Shown: positions 1-6,470 of the stretch, in pieces
Position numbering within the stretch: position 1 is the first letter of the stretch
Layout: every line of letters starts with the position of its first letter
Source of the DNA: Thermotogae bacterium
GTDB lineage: Bacteria; Thermotogota; Thermotogae; B3-G13
Direction: 5' to 3'
NCBI GenBank assembly: GCA_015486095.1
Contig: WFSK01000191.1
Location: 1 to 7,571 of the forward strand
DNA length: 7,571 nt
The notes under the pieces: generated by a model
Database searches by the model: none
What the model was told of the DNA's origin: nothing
What the model saw: only the letters and a program-made list of their open reading frames with translations
Made by a program: the position numbers and the translations under genes

Positions 1-84
1 GCGATGTATGGAAAGAAGTCTCCAAAACAAGCTCTTGACGATGCAGCAAAAGAAATTAAAAAGTTGTTACAAGAAGGTAGATGA
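1..84 (+). pseudogene. Duplicated 3' end of the solute-binding protein gene
   Basis: Reading frame 1 on the plus strand gives the same last 27 residues as the minus-strand binding protein, starting AMYGKKSPKQ and ending LLQEGR, with the stop at 82-84. It has no start in the window because it is one arm of the inverted repeat. It should not be counted as a gene unless the inverted repeat is confirmed as real; if real, it would be the end of a second, convergent copy. Confidence 0.6.
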
Positions 85-93
85 AAGTTTGAT

Positions 94-120
94 ATAGAGG
101 CAGGTTAAACCTGCCTCTAT
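94..120 (-). terminator. Terminator hairpin of the solute-binding protein gene
   Basis: Just after the minus-strand stop codon (130-132) lies the stem TAGAGGCAGGTT/AACCTGCCTCTA with a one-base centre at 107. Its GC-rich core and position fit a rho-independent terminator. The T-tract that should follow is absent because the sequence instead continues as the exact complement of the gene. This suggests the fold-back began at this hairpin and that the real downstream sequence is lost. Confidence 0.55.
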
Positions 121-129
121 ATCAAACTT

Positions 130-1404
130 TCATCTACCTTCTTGTAACAACTTTTTAATTTCTTTTGCTGCATCGTCAAGAGCTTGTTTTGGAGACTTCT
201 TTCCATACATCGCATCTCTAACTGCATTCGACACCTCTGTCCTTATCTCATTCCACATGAGAGGTCTCGGATCCAGAACACCATATTTATCAGCCTGTTC
301 CACCGGGACTCCATTTTTCGGATCTTCTTTTAAGAATTCTTGCCATTCCTTTGATTTAAGAGCAGAGTACCTCACCGGCATATATCCCGTTTTTATAGCC
401 CAGAATGTAGTTATTTCAGGAGAGATCAAGTATTTCAAGAATTTCCAGGCGGCTATTTGCTGCTCTTTTGAAACACCTTTGAATATCGCCAGATTCGTTC
501 CCATAAACGGGACTGCTCTTGTCTTCCATGCAGGAACATACGTCCATGTCCAGCCATGATTTCCACTACAAGCACTATTGACATAAGGTTTACCAGCACT
601 TGAACCTATGTACATAGCAACCTTCCCTGTACCGAATGGACCGCTTAGATATCCACCTTGCATATAGGCAACTTTGTACTTGTTTACCAGATCACACATA
701 AATTGAAGAGCTTCAATACCTTTCTCATCATTTACGGTTACTATTGTTCTCGTTCCTTCTTGCGTAATGATCTTCCCACCATTAGACCTCAAAAAGATGT
801 TAAACGTATCTATGGTAGGTCTTATTCCAAACCCATACTGATCGATCTTGCCATCGCCATCCCAGTCTTGTGTCAAAATTTTAGCGTCTTTAAGAAGTTC
901 ATCGACCGTCTTTGGGTAATCTAATCCTTCTATCATAAAGGCATCGGTATTGATGAAGAGTAAAGATGTGCTCTTGTTAAAAGGTAACGTGTATAACTTA
1001 CCATTCCATACGTTATCCTTATAGAATATCTTTATGATATCAGCTACTTCATCCTTTGATAATCCTATCTTTGGATCATTTACAAATTCTTCTACTGGTA
1101 CAATGGCGTTAGCATAGATCAACTTCGTGGTCCAATCCTCGTATACCTGGGATATTGCAGGAGGTTTACCAGCCTGAACAGCAGAAAGCAATTTCTGATT
1201 CAGTGCACTATAGCTTCCTACGTAAACACCTTTTACATGGATGTCGGGATGTTCTTGATTGAATTTTGTTATTATTTCGTTTAAGGCCTTTCCATGTCCA
1301 CCACCCATTGCATGCCAGAATTCAATGGTTACAGTTGCAGTCAAAGTCCCAGCAATGAGTAAAGTTAGCAAAAGAATTAGGGCTATCTTCAGTAAATTCT
1401 TCAT
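130..1404 (-). CDS. ABC transporter family-1 extracellular solute-binding protein
   Basis: The 424-residue protein is a periplasmic or surface binding protein that captures a sugar-like ligand for an ABC importer. Residues 1-20 are a signal peptide (MKNLLK, then a long Leu/Ile/Ala core), probably cut near TLTA; there is no lipobox cysteine. The mature start VTIEFWHAMGG, the following helix with FNQEHPDI, and the closing MWNEIRTEVSNAVRDAM segment are typical of the UgpB/maltodextrin-binding family. A DWDGDGKIDQYGF segment resembles the acidic calcium-type loop common in such proteins. The ATG at 1404 is preferred because the signal peptide begins there; an in-frame GTG at 1419 would add five residues but lies inside a hairpin. 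No permease or ATPase gene is visible, so the ligand stays unknown; a sugar, oligosaccharide or glycerol-3-phosphate are all possible. Confidence 0.93.
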   Translation of the reverse strand: MKNLLKIALILLLTLLIAGTLTATVTIEFWHAMGGGHGKALNEIITKFNQEHPDIHVKGVYVGSYSALNQKLLSAVQAGKPPAISQVYEDWTTKLIYANAIVPVEEFVNDPKIGLSKDEVADIIKIFYKDNVWNGKLYTLPFNKSTSLLFINTDAFMIEGLDYPKTVDELLKDAKILTQDWDGDGKIDQYGFGIRPTIDTFNIFLRSNGGKIITQEGTRTIVTVNDEKGIEALQFMCDLVNKYKVAYMQGGYLSGPFGTGKVAMYIGSSAGKPYVNSACSGNHGWTWTYVPAWKTRAVPFMGTNLAIFKGVSKEQQIAAWKFLKYLISPEITTFWAIKTGYMPVRYSALKSKEWQEFLKEDPKNGVPVEQADKYGVLDPRPLMWNEIRTEVSNAVRDAMYGKKSPKQALDDAAKEIKKLLQEGR

Positions 1405-1459
1405 ATCATTTCCGGTCACCGAGGTATGTGTATATCTCTCGGCTCCGGTTGCCTCCTTT
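1405..1459 (-). promoter_or_regulatory. Structured ribosome-binding region: SD, hairpin, start codon
   Basis: On the minus strand a strong Shine-Dalgarno AAAGGAGG (1459-1452) lies 47 bases before the ATG at 1404, too far for normal initiation. Between them is a hairpin spanning 1448-1412: CCGG and CCGAG pair with CTCGG and CCGG across a small internal loop (AG opposite TGA), with a loop of about 14 bases. Folding this 37-base block out leaves 10 bases between GGAGG and ATG, close to ideal spacing. The only local alternative is a weak GGA just before the ATG, partly inside the stem. The pairing is visible; its use in initiation is inferred. Confidence 0.5.
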
Positions 1460-1486
1460 CATTTATTAGATGTCTCTACGATCGCA

Positions 1487-1515
1487 ATTATACAATCTTA
1501 TACCGAATGTGTCAA
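1487..1515 (-). promoter_or_regulatory. Consensus sigma-70/sigma-A promoter for the solute-binding protein
   Basis: On the minus strand, TTGACA (1515-1510) and TATAAT (1492-1487) both match consensus exactly and are separated by 17 bases. Transcription should begin near 1480, giving a leader of about 75 bases that holds the Shine-Dalgarno site and hairpin. So strong a promoter fits an abundant binding protein. Confidence 0.85.
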
Positions 1516-1549
1516 ATAGACGAAGGCTCGTCGACTGCATCAATTTGGT

Positions 1550-1779
1550 AAATATATTTTATACCTACGAAGGCATATCTCGATGTACATCATCAATGTG
1601 AATGAACATGTTGCTCGACTTCCGTCGATAGCATATTGGTCAGTATCGAGCATTCTTCCGTGAATGCCGATGCACTCAAAACATCCTGTTTCTCGCCAAT
1701 ATGCTACCTTCCTCCAGCTTCGCAACCGTTCACAACACTTCCACATCAAGATATGCCTTCGTAGGTATAAAATATATTT
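1550..1779. mobile_element. MITE-like fold-back element with 37-bp terminal inverted repeats
   Basis: The ends 1550-1586 and 1743-1779 are inverted copies: 31 bp perfect, one mismatch (1581/1748), then 5 bp more. Inside are an 11-bp inverted repeat, TAGCATATTGG (1629-1639) with CCAATATGCTA (1696-1706), and a central hairpin GCATTC/GAATGC (1650-1667) with a 6-base loop, lengthened by TCG/CGA around a bulged A. Scattered matches between the arms, such as GAAC and TTGC blocks, suggest the whole 230 bp was once a longer near-perfect hairpin. It has no coding capacity. This fits a non-autonomous miniature inverted-repeat element; no clear target-site duplication is seen at the edges. A structured non-coding RNA or an intergenic repeat family of another kind is the alternative. 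Confidence 0.6.
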
Positions 1780-1817
1780 GATGATGAACGATAACATCAT
1801 AAGATTTCATATATACT

Positions 1818-1847
1818 TAATGGGCAACGCGATAGATGTGCTAAAAT
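1818..1847 (+). promoter_or_regulatory. Possible extended -10 promoter for the acetyltransferase-rnz unit
   Basis: TGCTAAAAT (1839-1847) is an extended -10 element, TGn plus TAAAAT. The best -35 is poor (TTAATG at 1818-1823, spacing 18). It lies about 60 bases before the acetyltransferase start and downstream of the fold-back element. This is a weak assignment; the AT-rich edge of the fold-back element could also supply a promoter. Confidence 0.35.
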
Positions 1848-1907
1848 AAAGAAAAGAAGAACATAATCTTGTTAGGTTATCTACAAGAAATCTCTGAGGA
1901 GGACAGG

Positions 1908-2987
1908 ATGGAAGGTCCTCGTGGATTAAAGAAGTCAGAACTCAAGTCCGCTGAATCCTTGGTTAACTCGATCTTCCGATCCAATGAAAAGGATTCGATG
2001 ATCGATGATTTTCCATTGTTATATTCCTCGTCCAATCTGGATAATATACGTGTTTATGTAAACAAGGGTGAGGTAGTTTCACTCGTTGGATCGGTTATAA
2101 GAGATATCAACGTATTCGGGAATCGTTTCCGTGCTGCAGAAATAGGTTCTGTATGCACGGCACCTGAGTACAGAGGGAAAGGACTTGCATCTTCACTTAT
2201 GGTAGATGCGGAAAGGATTTCTATATCAAAGGGTGCATCTGTTATGTTTATTTCAGGAGATTTGGGGTTGTATAGAAGGTTTGGTGCTGTTGGAGCAGGG
2301 ACATACTTTATGTATACATTAAGACCTGAACTCTTGGAAGAGTTCAATCCTATCGATGTACGAATAGCAAAACGATCTGATATACCATTCCTCTCTAGAA
2401 TGCATAATAGTAAGAGTGTACGATTTGAAAGAACTGTGGAACAATTTGAGCTCATATTTAATGCAGTCACAAGTGGACAGGTAATACCTGGGAGTCCTGT
2501 AAAAATACTCGTTAGTGAATGTGGTTATCTTGTTCTCACTCATGACGAAAAGGGAATCGTTAATTGTGTAGAACATGCGGGGGATACACTTTGTATAATC
2601 GAAATGCTCAAAGCCATTTTCGAGGAGAGAAGGTATAATTCTGCGATCTTACATACAACCGGTGATGAATATGGGCTTAATAGGTTGTTATCGAGAATAT
2701 CCCAATTTAGAATAAGAAATCTCCTTGGTACGATCAAGGTTATCGAACCAGCGAAGTTAGGAGAGTCCTTAGCTTCGTACTTCTCTCAAAGGACGAGCGC
2801 ACGAATAAGATTCAGCAGTGATTATACCTTGGAAGTCGGGAGATATGTCTTCAGACCATCAGCGAAGGATTTCACGAGAATAGTCTTTGGTTCAACAGAG
2901 AAATTAGAAGAATACAATGGACTTAAAGAACTCGTTCGGAATGTTCTGCCAATTCCATTACCAGATTATGGATTAGATTATGTCTGA
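1908..2987 (+). CDS. GNAT-family N-acetyltransferase, Eis-like two-domain form
   Basis: The 359-residue protein is probably an acetyl-CoA-dependent acyltransferase; the substrate is unknown. The first GNAT domain (about residues 7-140) has the acetyl-CoA pyrophosphate loop in VCTAPEYRGKGLASSLM (82-98), then FISGDLGLYRRFGAVGAG (114-131), where the GLYRRFG motif follows the usual beta-bulge. A degenerate second GNAT-like half (about 150-280) and a tail of roughly 80 residues ending PLPDYGLDYV resemble the Eis/SCP2-tailed plan, in which the C-terminus helps form the active site; the tail assignment is inference. The ATG at 1908 has GGAGG at 1898-1902 with 5-base spacing. A TTG at 1869 in the same frame would add 13 residues but lacks a ribosome site. 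The stop overlaps the rnz start by 8 bp, so the two are cotranscribed. Confidence 0.85.
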   Translation: MEGPRGLKKSELKSAESLVNSIFRSNEKDSMIDDFPLLYSSSNLDNIRVYVNKGEVVSLVGSVIRDINVFGNRFRAAEIGSVCTAPEYRGKGLASSLMVDAERISISKGASVMFISGDLGLYRRFGAVGAGTYFMYTLRPELLEEFNPIDVRIAKRSDIPFLSRMHNSKSVRFERTVEQFELIFNAVTSGQVIPGSPVKILVSECGYLVLTHDEKGIVNCVEHAGDTLCIIEMLKAIFEERRYNSAILHTTGDEYGLNRLLSRISQFRIRNLLGTIKVIEPAKLGESLASYFSQRTSARIRFSSDYTLEVGRYVFRPSAKDFTRIVFGSTEKLEEYNGLKELVRNVLPIPLPDYGLDYV

Positions 2988-3897
2988 GATCGATATCTGT
3001 ATCTTGGGAACGACTGCAGGTATACCAACACGTAAACGAGGGCATCCAGCTATATACCTTAGTCATAAAGACAGGTATGAGTCTTGTTATTTATTCGATT
3101 GTGGTGAAGGGACACAAAGACAAATACTTCTTGCAGGTCTGAATCCTATGAAGATAAACGAGATCTTCATCACTCATTGGCATGGGGATCATTATTTTGG
3201 TCTACCTGGACTGATAGATACTATGGGATTCGAAGGAAGAGAAAGGCCTTTAACGATCTATGGACCAGAGGCGAAAAAGATGATATCTCATTTATTGAGC
3301 TTGGGATACATTTCAAGGAGATTCGATGTTATACCAAAAGATGTTCCGAGTGAAGGAAACGAGATAACAGAATTGCTCGATACTCCATCGTTCAAGATCG
3401 CATCTATCCCTGCTAAACACGGTGTACCTGCCGTAAGTTATGCCTTCATAGAAAAGGAGAAAAAGAAAATAGATAAGGATAAAGCAAGGCAATTAGGGCT
3501 GCCCGAACAAGGGAAAATTTACAAAGAGATCAAGGAAAAGGGTGACATTTTCTTCCAAGGAAGAAAAATCGAATTCGAAGACATCTCATTAACGAAAAAA
3601 GGAAAAAAAGTCGTTTATTCAGGAGATACGGAGATATGCGATAACCTAATGAAATTGGCAGAAGGAGCAGATCTCCTGATACAGGACTGCACTTATTTTG
3701 ATACAGAATCTTTCGAAGATCGGCATCACCATGCTTCTCTTAAAGATATCGTCAACGTAATAGATCGAATAAAGGTCAAGAAGATTCTATTGACTCATAT
3801 AAGTAGGAGATATAAAGACGAAGATGTGTTAGAAGAGATGGTAAGAGATTACCCAAACATAGATTTGGCAAGGGATTTCATGAAAATAAAGATATGA
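2980..3897 (+). CDS. rnz: Ribonuclease Z (tRNA 3' endonuclease)
   Basis: This zinc-dependent endonuclease cuts the 3' trailer from tRNA precursors in the cytoplasm. The 305-residue length is normal for the short bacterial/archaeal form. Visible are the N-terminal GTTAGIPTRKRG block, the metal motif THWHGDH (H66, H68, D70, H71), H147 in AKHGVP, D216 in YSGDT, the HHHAS segment (249-253) with the accessory catalytic histidine, and H273 in LTHISRRY; the complete metallo-beta-lactamase ligand set is present. Residues about 158-192 (KEKKKID through KEIKEKGD) are the exosite arm that clamps the tRNA elbow. The ATG at 2980 overlaps the upstream stop (ATGTCTGA), and no strong Shine-Dalgarno site precedes it, so translation is probably coupled. 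The stop directly abuts the stop of the convergent apbE gene. Confidence 0.96.
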   Translation: MSEIDICILGTTAGIPTRKRGHPAIYLSHKDRYESCYLFDCGEGTQRQILLAGLNPMKINEIFITHWHGDHYFGLPGLIDTMGFEGRERPLTIYGPEAKKMISHLLSLGYISRRFDVIPKDVPSEGNEITELLDTPSFKIASIPAKHGVPAVSYAFIEKEKKKIDKDKARQLGLPEQGKIYKEIKEKGDIFFQGRKIEFEDISLTKKGKKVVYSGDTEICDNLMKLAEGADLLIQDCTYFDTESFEDRHHHASLKDIVNVIDRIKVKKILLTHISRRYKDEDVLEEMVRDYPNIDLARDFMKIKI

Positions 3898-3914
3898 TCA
3901 TCGTCTCTTTTCAT
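3880..3914. terminator. Imperfect dyad centred on the touching convergent stop codons
   Basis: TGATCA (3895-3900) is both stop codons, one per strand, with no base between. Around it ATGATCAT is a perfect palindrome, and the flanks ATGAAAA (3880-3886) and TTTTCAT (3908-3914) pair, with mismatches between. There is no other intergenic space, so any bidirectional termination must use this AT-rich dyad or occur inside the facing genes. It lacks the GC-rich stem of a standard terminator. Confidence 0.25.
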
Positions 3915-4962
3915 AATACTCGAAACCCTTAGTCTTGTATATCTTCTTATCCTTATCGATGATCATTCCATCTACGCCGAGCTGATTTAAAAGCTGAATA
4001 CCTTTTATCGGGCCTAACACGAATACAGTCGTTGCCAGTGCATCGGCATCCACAAGATTTTTTGATATGACCGTGGCACTGATAGCCTTTGTTGCAGGAA
4101 ATCCAGTCTTTGGGTCGAAGATATGACAGTATCTCTTCCCCTTATAAAAGAAATATCGCTCATAATCTCCCGAGGTCGCTATGCTTCCTCCTTTTAGATA
4201 TACCACATCTATGGATTTGTCTTCAGAACGTGGATCCCTTATACCCACGCTCCAGGGAAGAGTCCCATATTTCTTGCCCATTATCCTGATATCTCCTCCT
4301 GCATCTACATATCCTGTTATATCAGGGGCATTCTCCTTCATACGCAATACCGCCATATCGACTGCATATCCCTTCGCTATACCCCCAAGGTCTAAGGCAC
4401 AATTCGACCTCAATTTTATCCTATCCTTTTCTAATTCGATCTTATCAGCACCATATGAAGCAATGCACTTCGAGATATCATCTTTGGAAGGAATAGAGGT
4501 TGGTGTCGAGCTAAGAGAGTAAAATCCCCACAACCCGATTAACCTACCGAGTGTTATATCGAATGCATCATTGGATATATTAGAATAATAGAGCGAGCGT
4601 TCTATTAAGTCATGTGTCTCTTTGTCTATCTTAACCCACTTGCCAGCGGCATGGTTTATCTTATACAAAATGCTTTTCTCATTGAGAGGATTGAATTTCT
4701 CGTCTATCCTTTTTATCTCCGAAAAGCCAATGTCTATCAGCTTATCAGCATTGCTTCCCTTTCCATTTACCGCTATGGTAACATAAGTATCGAGCAAAAA
4801 TTCGCGCCTTACAGTATAACCCGATCTTCTAACATTAAAAGTGTATAAAGCGATCAAGAGGATTATTGCTGAAAAAGCGATTATGCTGAGCTGCCATGCT
4901 TTATTCCGACGTGTTCTATTATTATCTTTCTCTATTCGTACCTTGCTATCTCTGTTCCACAT
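3898..4962 (-). CDS. apbE: FAD:protein FMN transferase (ApbE family), membrane anchored
   Basis: Enzymes of this family move FMN from FAD to a Thr/Ser of secreted or membrane redox proteins such as RnfG/NqrC-type subunits, outside the cytoplasmic membrane, using Mg2+. The 354-residue protein has a basic N-terminus, one membrane segment at about residues 25-43 (LSIIAFSAIILLIAL) and no lipobox cysteine, so it is anchored by an uncleaved helix or signal. Family motifs are FLLDTYVTI (55-63), FDITLGRLIGLWGF (134-147), DLGGIAKGYAVD (191-202), ATSGDYERYF (262-271), HIFDPKTGFPA (280-290) and DADALATTVFVLG (305-317), the last two with metal/FAD residues. The ATG at 4962 directly follows an in-frame TAA and overlaps the end of the radical-SAM gene by 31 bp, with no good ribosome site, suggesting coupling. 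No target flavoprotein is in the window. Confidence 0.95.
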   Translation of the reverse strand: MWNRDSKVRIEKDNNRTRRNKAWQLSIIAFSAIILLIALYTFNVRRSGYTVRREFLLDTYVTIAVNGKGSNADKLIDIGFSEIKRIDEKFNPLNEKSILYKINHAAGKWVKIDKETHDLIERSLYYSNISNDAFDITLGRLIGLWGFYSLSSTPTSIPSKDDISKCIASYGADKIELEKDRIKLRSNCALDLGGIAKGYAVDMAVLRMKENAPDITGYVDAGGDIRIMGKKYGTLPWSVGIRDPRSEDKSIDVVYLKGGSIATSGDYERYFFYKGKRYCHIFDPKTGFPATKAISATVISKNLVDADALATTVFVLGPIKGIQLLNQLGVDGMIIDKDKKIYKTKGFEYYEKRR

Positions 4963-5933
4963 TTAGAACATGCACCATCTTTGAAATTCACGAATCTTAT
5001 ATCATACCCTTGCCTTTCTATTACAAGAGCTCCACACTTCGGACAATAGGTAGATTCGTACCTGTTATTCAAGCCAACGTTACCTATATACACGAAATCT
5101 AAATATCGTTTTGCAATGTTCCAGAAAGATATGAGTGTGTTCACAGGAGTAGGAGGCCTCGTATATCTGTAATTTGGAAAATATCTAGTTATATGTAAGG
5201 GAATCTTCCTATCTATACTCGCTATCCATTTAACTTCTTCCTCGAAGAGATTGGGATCATCGTTATCACCAGGGACTACGAGTGTGGTTAGTTCGATGTG
5301 AATACCTCGCTCGTAGGCATACTTTATCGTTTCTTTCACTGATTCGAGTGCTCCACCAAGTTTTCTATATGTCTTATCATCAAAGGCTTTCAGGTCGATG
5401 TTTGCGGCATGGATGTAATTCAACAATAGCTTCAAAGGTTCTTTTTCTATGTATCCATTGGTTACCATAATATTATATAAACCCTCTTTTAAGGCTATCC
5501 TCGCCGTATCTAACATAAATTCATACATGACTACGGGCTCTGAATAAGTGTATGCTATTGCATTAGAACCATATTCTAAGGCTGTTTGTATGAGCTGGTT
5601 TGGAGTAGTGCGGTTTACAGGAGGCCTTTCCTTGGATATCTGCCAATTTTGGCAGAATGGGCACCTCATATTGCATCCCCATGAACCAATGGATAAAACC
5701 GCTTCACCAGGTCTGAAGTGAAAGAGAGGTTTCTTTTCCATCGGATCCATTGCCATACTACTTATCTCTCCGTAGTTAAGAGAATACAATGTGCCCTTTA
5801 CGTTCTTCCTTACTCCACATATTCCTACTTTGCCTTCTTCTATAACACACTTATGAGGACAAAGCAAGCATCTTACCTTATTATCTTCCAGACTCTCTTG
5901 AAATACTGCTTCCCTTTTCATCGTGTATGTCAA
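4932..5933 (-). CDS. amrS: AmmeMemoRadiSam system radical SAM enzyme
   Basis: The 333-residue protein belongs to the PflX-like radical SAM group that accompanies AMMECR1 and Memo proteins; its substrate is not assigned here. An N-terminal cysteine cluster C22, C25, C29, C39 (CLLCPHKC through GICG) precedes the radical SAM motif SWGCNMRCPFCQN, with C87-x3-C91-x2-C94 binding the 4Fe-4S cluster. YTYSEPVV (128-135), NIDLKAF (178-184) and the LHITRYFPNY segment (246-255) are typical of the family. A C-terminal zinc-ribbon-like pair, C297/C300 and C322/C325, closes the protein. The start is TTG at 5933: AGAAAGG lies 5 bases upstream and the TTG overlaps the AMMECR1 stop as TTGA. The ATG at 5921 lacks a ribosome site. 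It lies downstream of amrA and overlaps apbE, so one transcript probably covers all three. Confidence 0.92.
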   Translation of the reverse strand: MTYTMKREAVFQESLEDNKVRCLLCPHKCVIEEGKVGICGVRKNVKGTLYSLNYGEISSMAMDPMEKKPLFHFRPGEAVLSIGSWGCNMRCPFCQNWQISKERPPVNRTTPNQLIQTALEYGSNAIAYTYSEPVVMYEFMLDTARIALKEGLYNIMVTNGYIEKEPLKLLLNYIHAANIDLKAFDDKTYRKLGGALESVKETIKYAYERGIHIELTTLVVPGDNDDPNLFEEEVKWIASIDRKIPLHITRYFPNYRYTRPPTPVNTLISFWNIAKRYLDFVYIGNVGLNNRYESTYCPKCGALVIERQGYDIRFVNFKDGACSKCGTEIARYE

Positions 5934-6459
5934 TGATACCTTTCTACAGTGAATTTATATATTTTTACATCCTCATCCGGAGAAATACCACCCTTTCGCC
6001 TTGCAATGGATATCTGTTCCTCAACCGTATCAACCCCCTTGAGGTCAGGTAATAACAGACCTCTACCAAATCTTCCTTCCACTATGACCCCATATTTTTT
6101 AGGATCGAGTTCTCCTATATCTCTTACTATCGTGGGTTCACTCAAGATATCCACAGAACAGATAAGATCTTGCAACTCCTCTGGAGTTACAGGAAAAAAT
6201 CTCGGATCTCTCGATACCGCTGCTATTGCATTCTCACGGACTCATCTACAATGCAAGGTTGTGTAGGAAGAAATGTACCTATGCATCCTCTTAGTGAACC
6301 ATCTCTTCTATGAACCGTTACGAAGACTCCTGCCTTTCTCTGATAACTCCCTTCCGGTAATTCAATATCATCGGGTTTTAAAGGGATTTTCTTCCTATTT
6401 ACGAACGCTTCTATCACCTTCCAAGCCCAGCGGGCATAAGGCGTTTTCTCATTCACCAT
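5930..6459 (-). CDS. amrA: AMMECR1 domain protein (AmrA), interrupted by a frameshift
   Basis: Two frames together make one AMMECR1 domain protein. The first (6459 down to a TAG at 6225-6223) gives 78 residues, with YARWAWKVIEAFV, AGVFVTVHRRDGSLRGC and the signature LRGCIGTF (56-63), ending IVDESVRMQ. The second continues in the other frame as RENAIAAVSRDPRFFPVTPEEL, then SVDILSEP and YGVIVEGRFGRGLLLPDLKGVDT, to the stop at 5932-5930. Adding one base at the GG pair 6238-6239 restores DESRENAIAAVSRDPRFFPV, which matches the family pattern, and gives 176 residues, a usual length. The ATG at 6459 has GGAG 7 bases upstream, overlapping the flagellin stop. AMMECR1 proteins have no firmly assigned reaction. 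Either a sequence error or a recent pseudogene; flanking residues show no other decay. Confidence 0.88.
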
Positions 6460-6470
6460 TCTTCAACTCC

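Larger units (their letters stand above)
1..213. repeat. Perfect 106-bp inverted repeat (fold-back at window edge)
   Basis: Bases 1-106 are the exact reverse complement of 108-213, with one unpaired base at 107; every position i pairs with 214-i. The arm reaches the window edge, so the true repeat may be longer. The centre is the GC-rich hairpin expected as the terminator of the minus-strand binding-protein gene, and each arm carries the last 27 codons plus stop of that gene. Natural inverted duplications rarely stay identical over coding DNA, and the pivot is exactly a hairpin. A fold-back amplification or assembly artefact at a contig end is therefore the simplest reading; a recent true inverted duplication is the alternative. 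Confidence 0.95.

Noticed and set aside
1417..1419. GTG start for the solute-binding protein
   Set aside because: It lies within the leader hairpin, has no ribosome site and would put acidic and polar residues ahead of a signal peptide that already starts well at the ATG at 1404.
1540..1849. Short open frames on both strands across the fold-back element
   Set aside because: They read through inverted repeats, mirror each other in composition, have no ribosome site and no recognisable protein pattern.
1869..1871. TTG start for the acetyltransferase
   Set aside because: No ribosome site precedes it, while the ATG at 1908 has GGAGG at ideal spacing and the extra 13 residues encode the Shine-Dalgarno region itself.
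6223..6260. Programmed ribosomal frameshifting in amrA
   Set aside because: No slippery heptamer or poly-A run precedes the stop, and AMMECR1 genes are not known to use it; a missing base at the GG pair explains it more simply.
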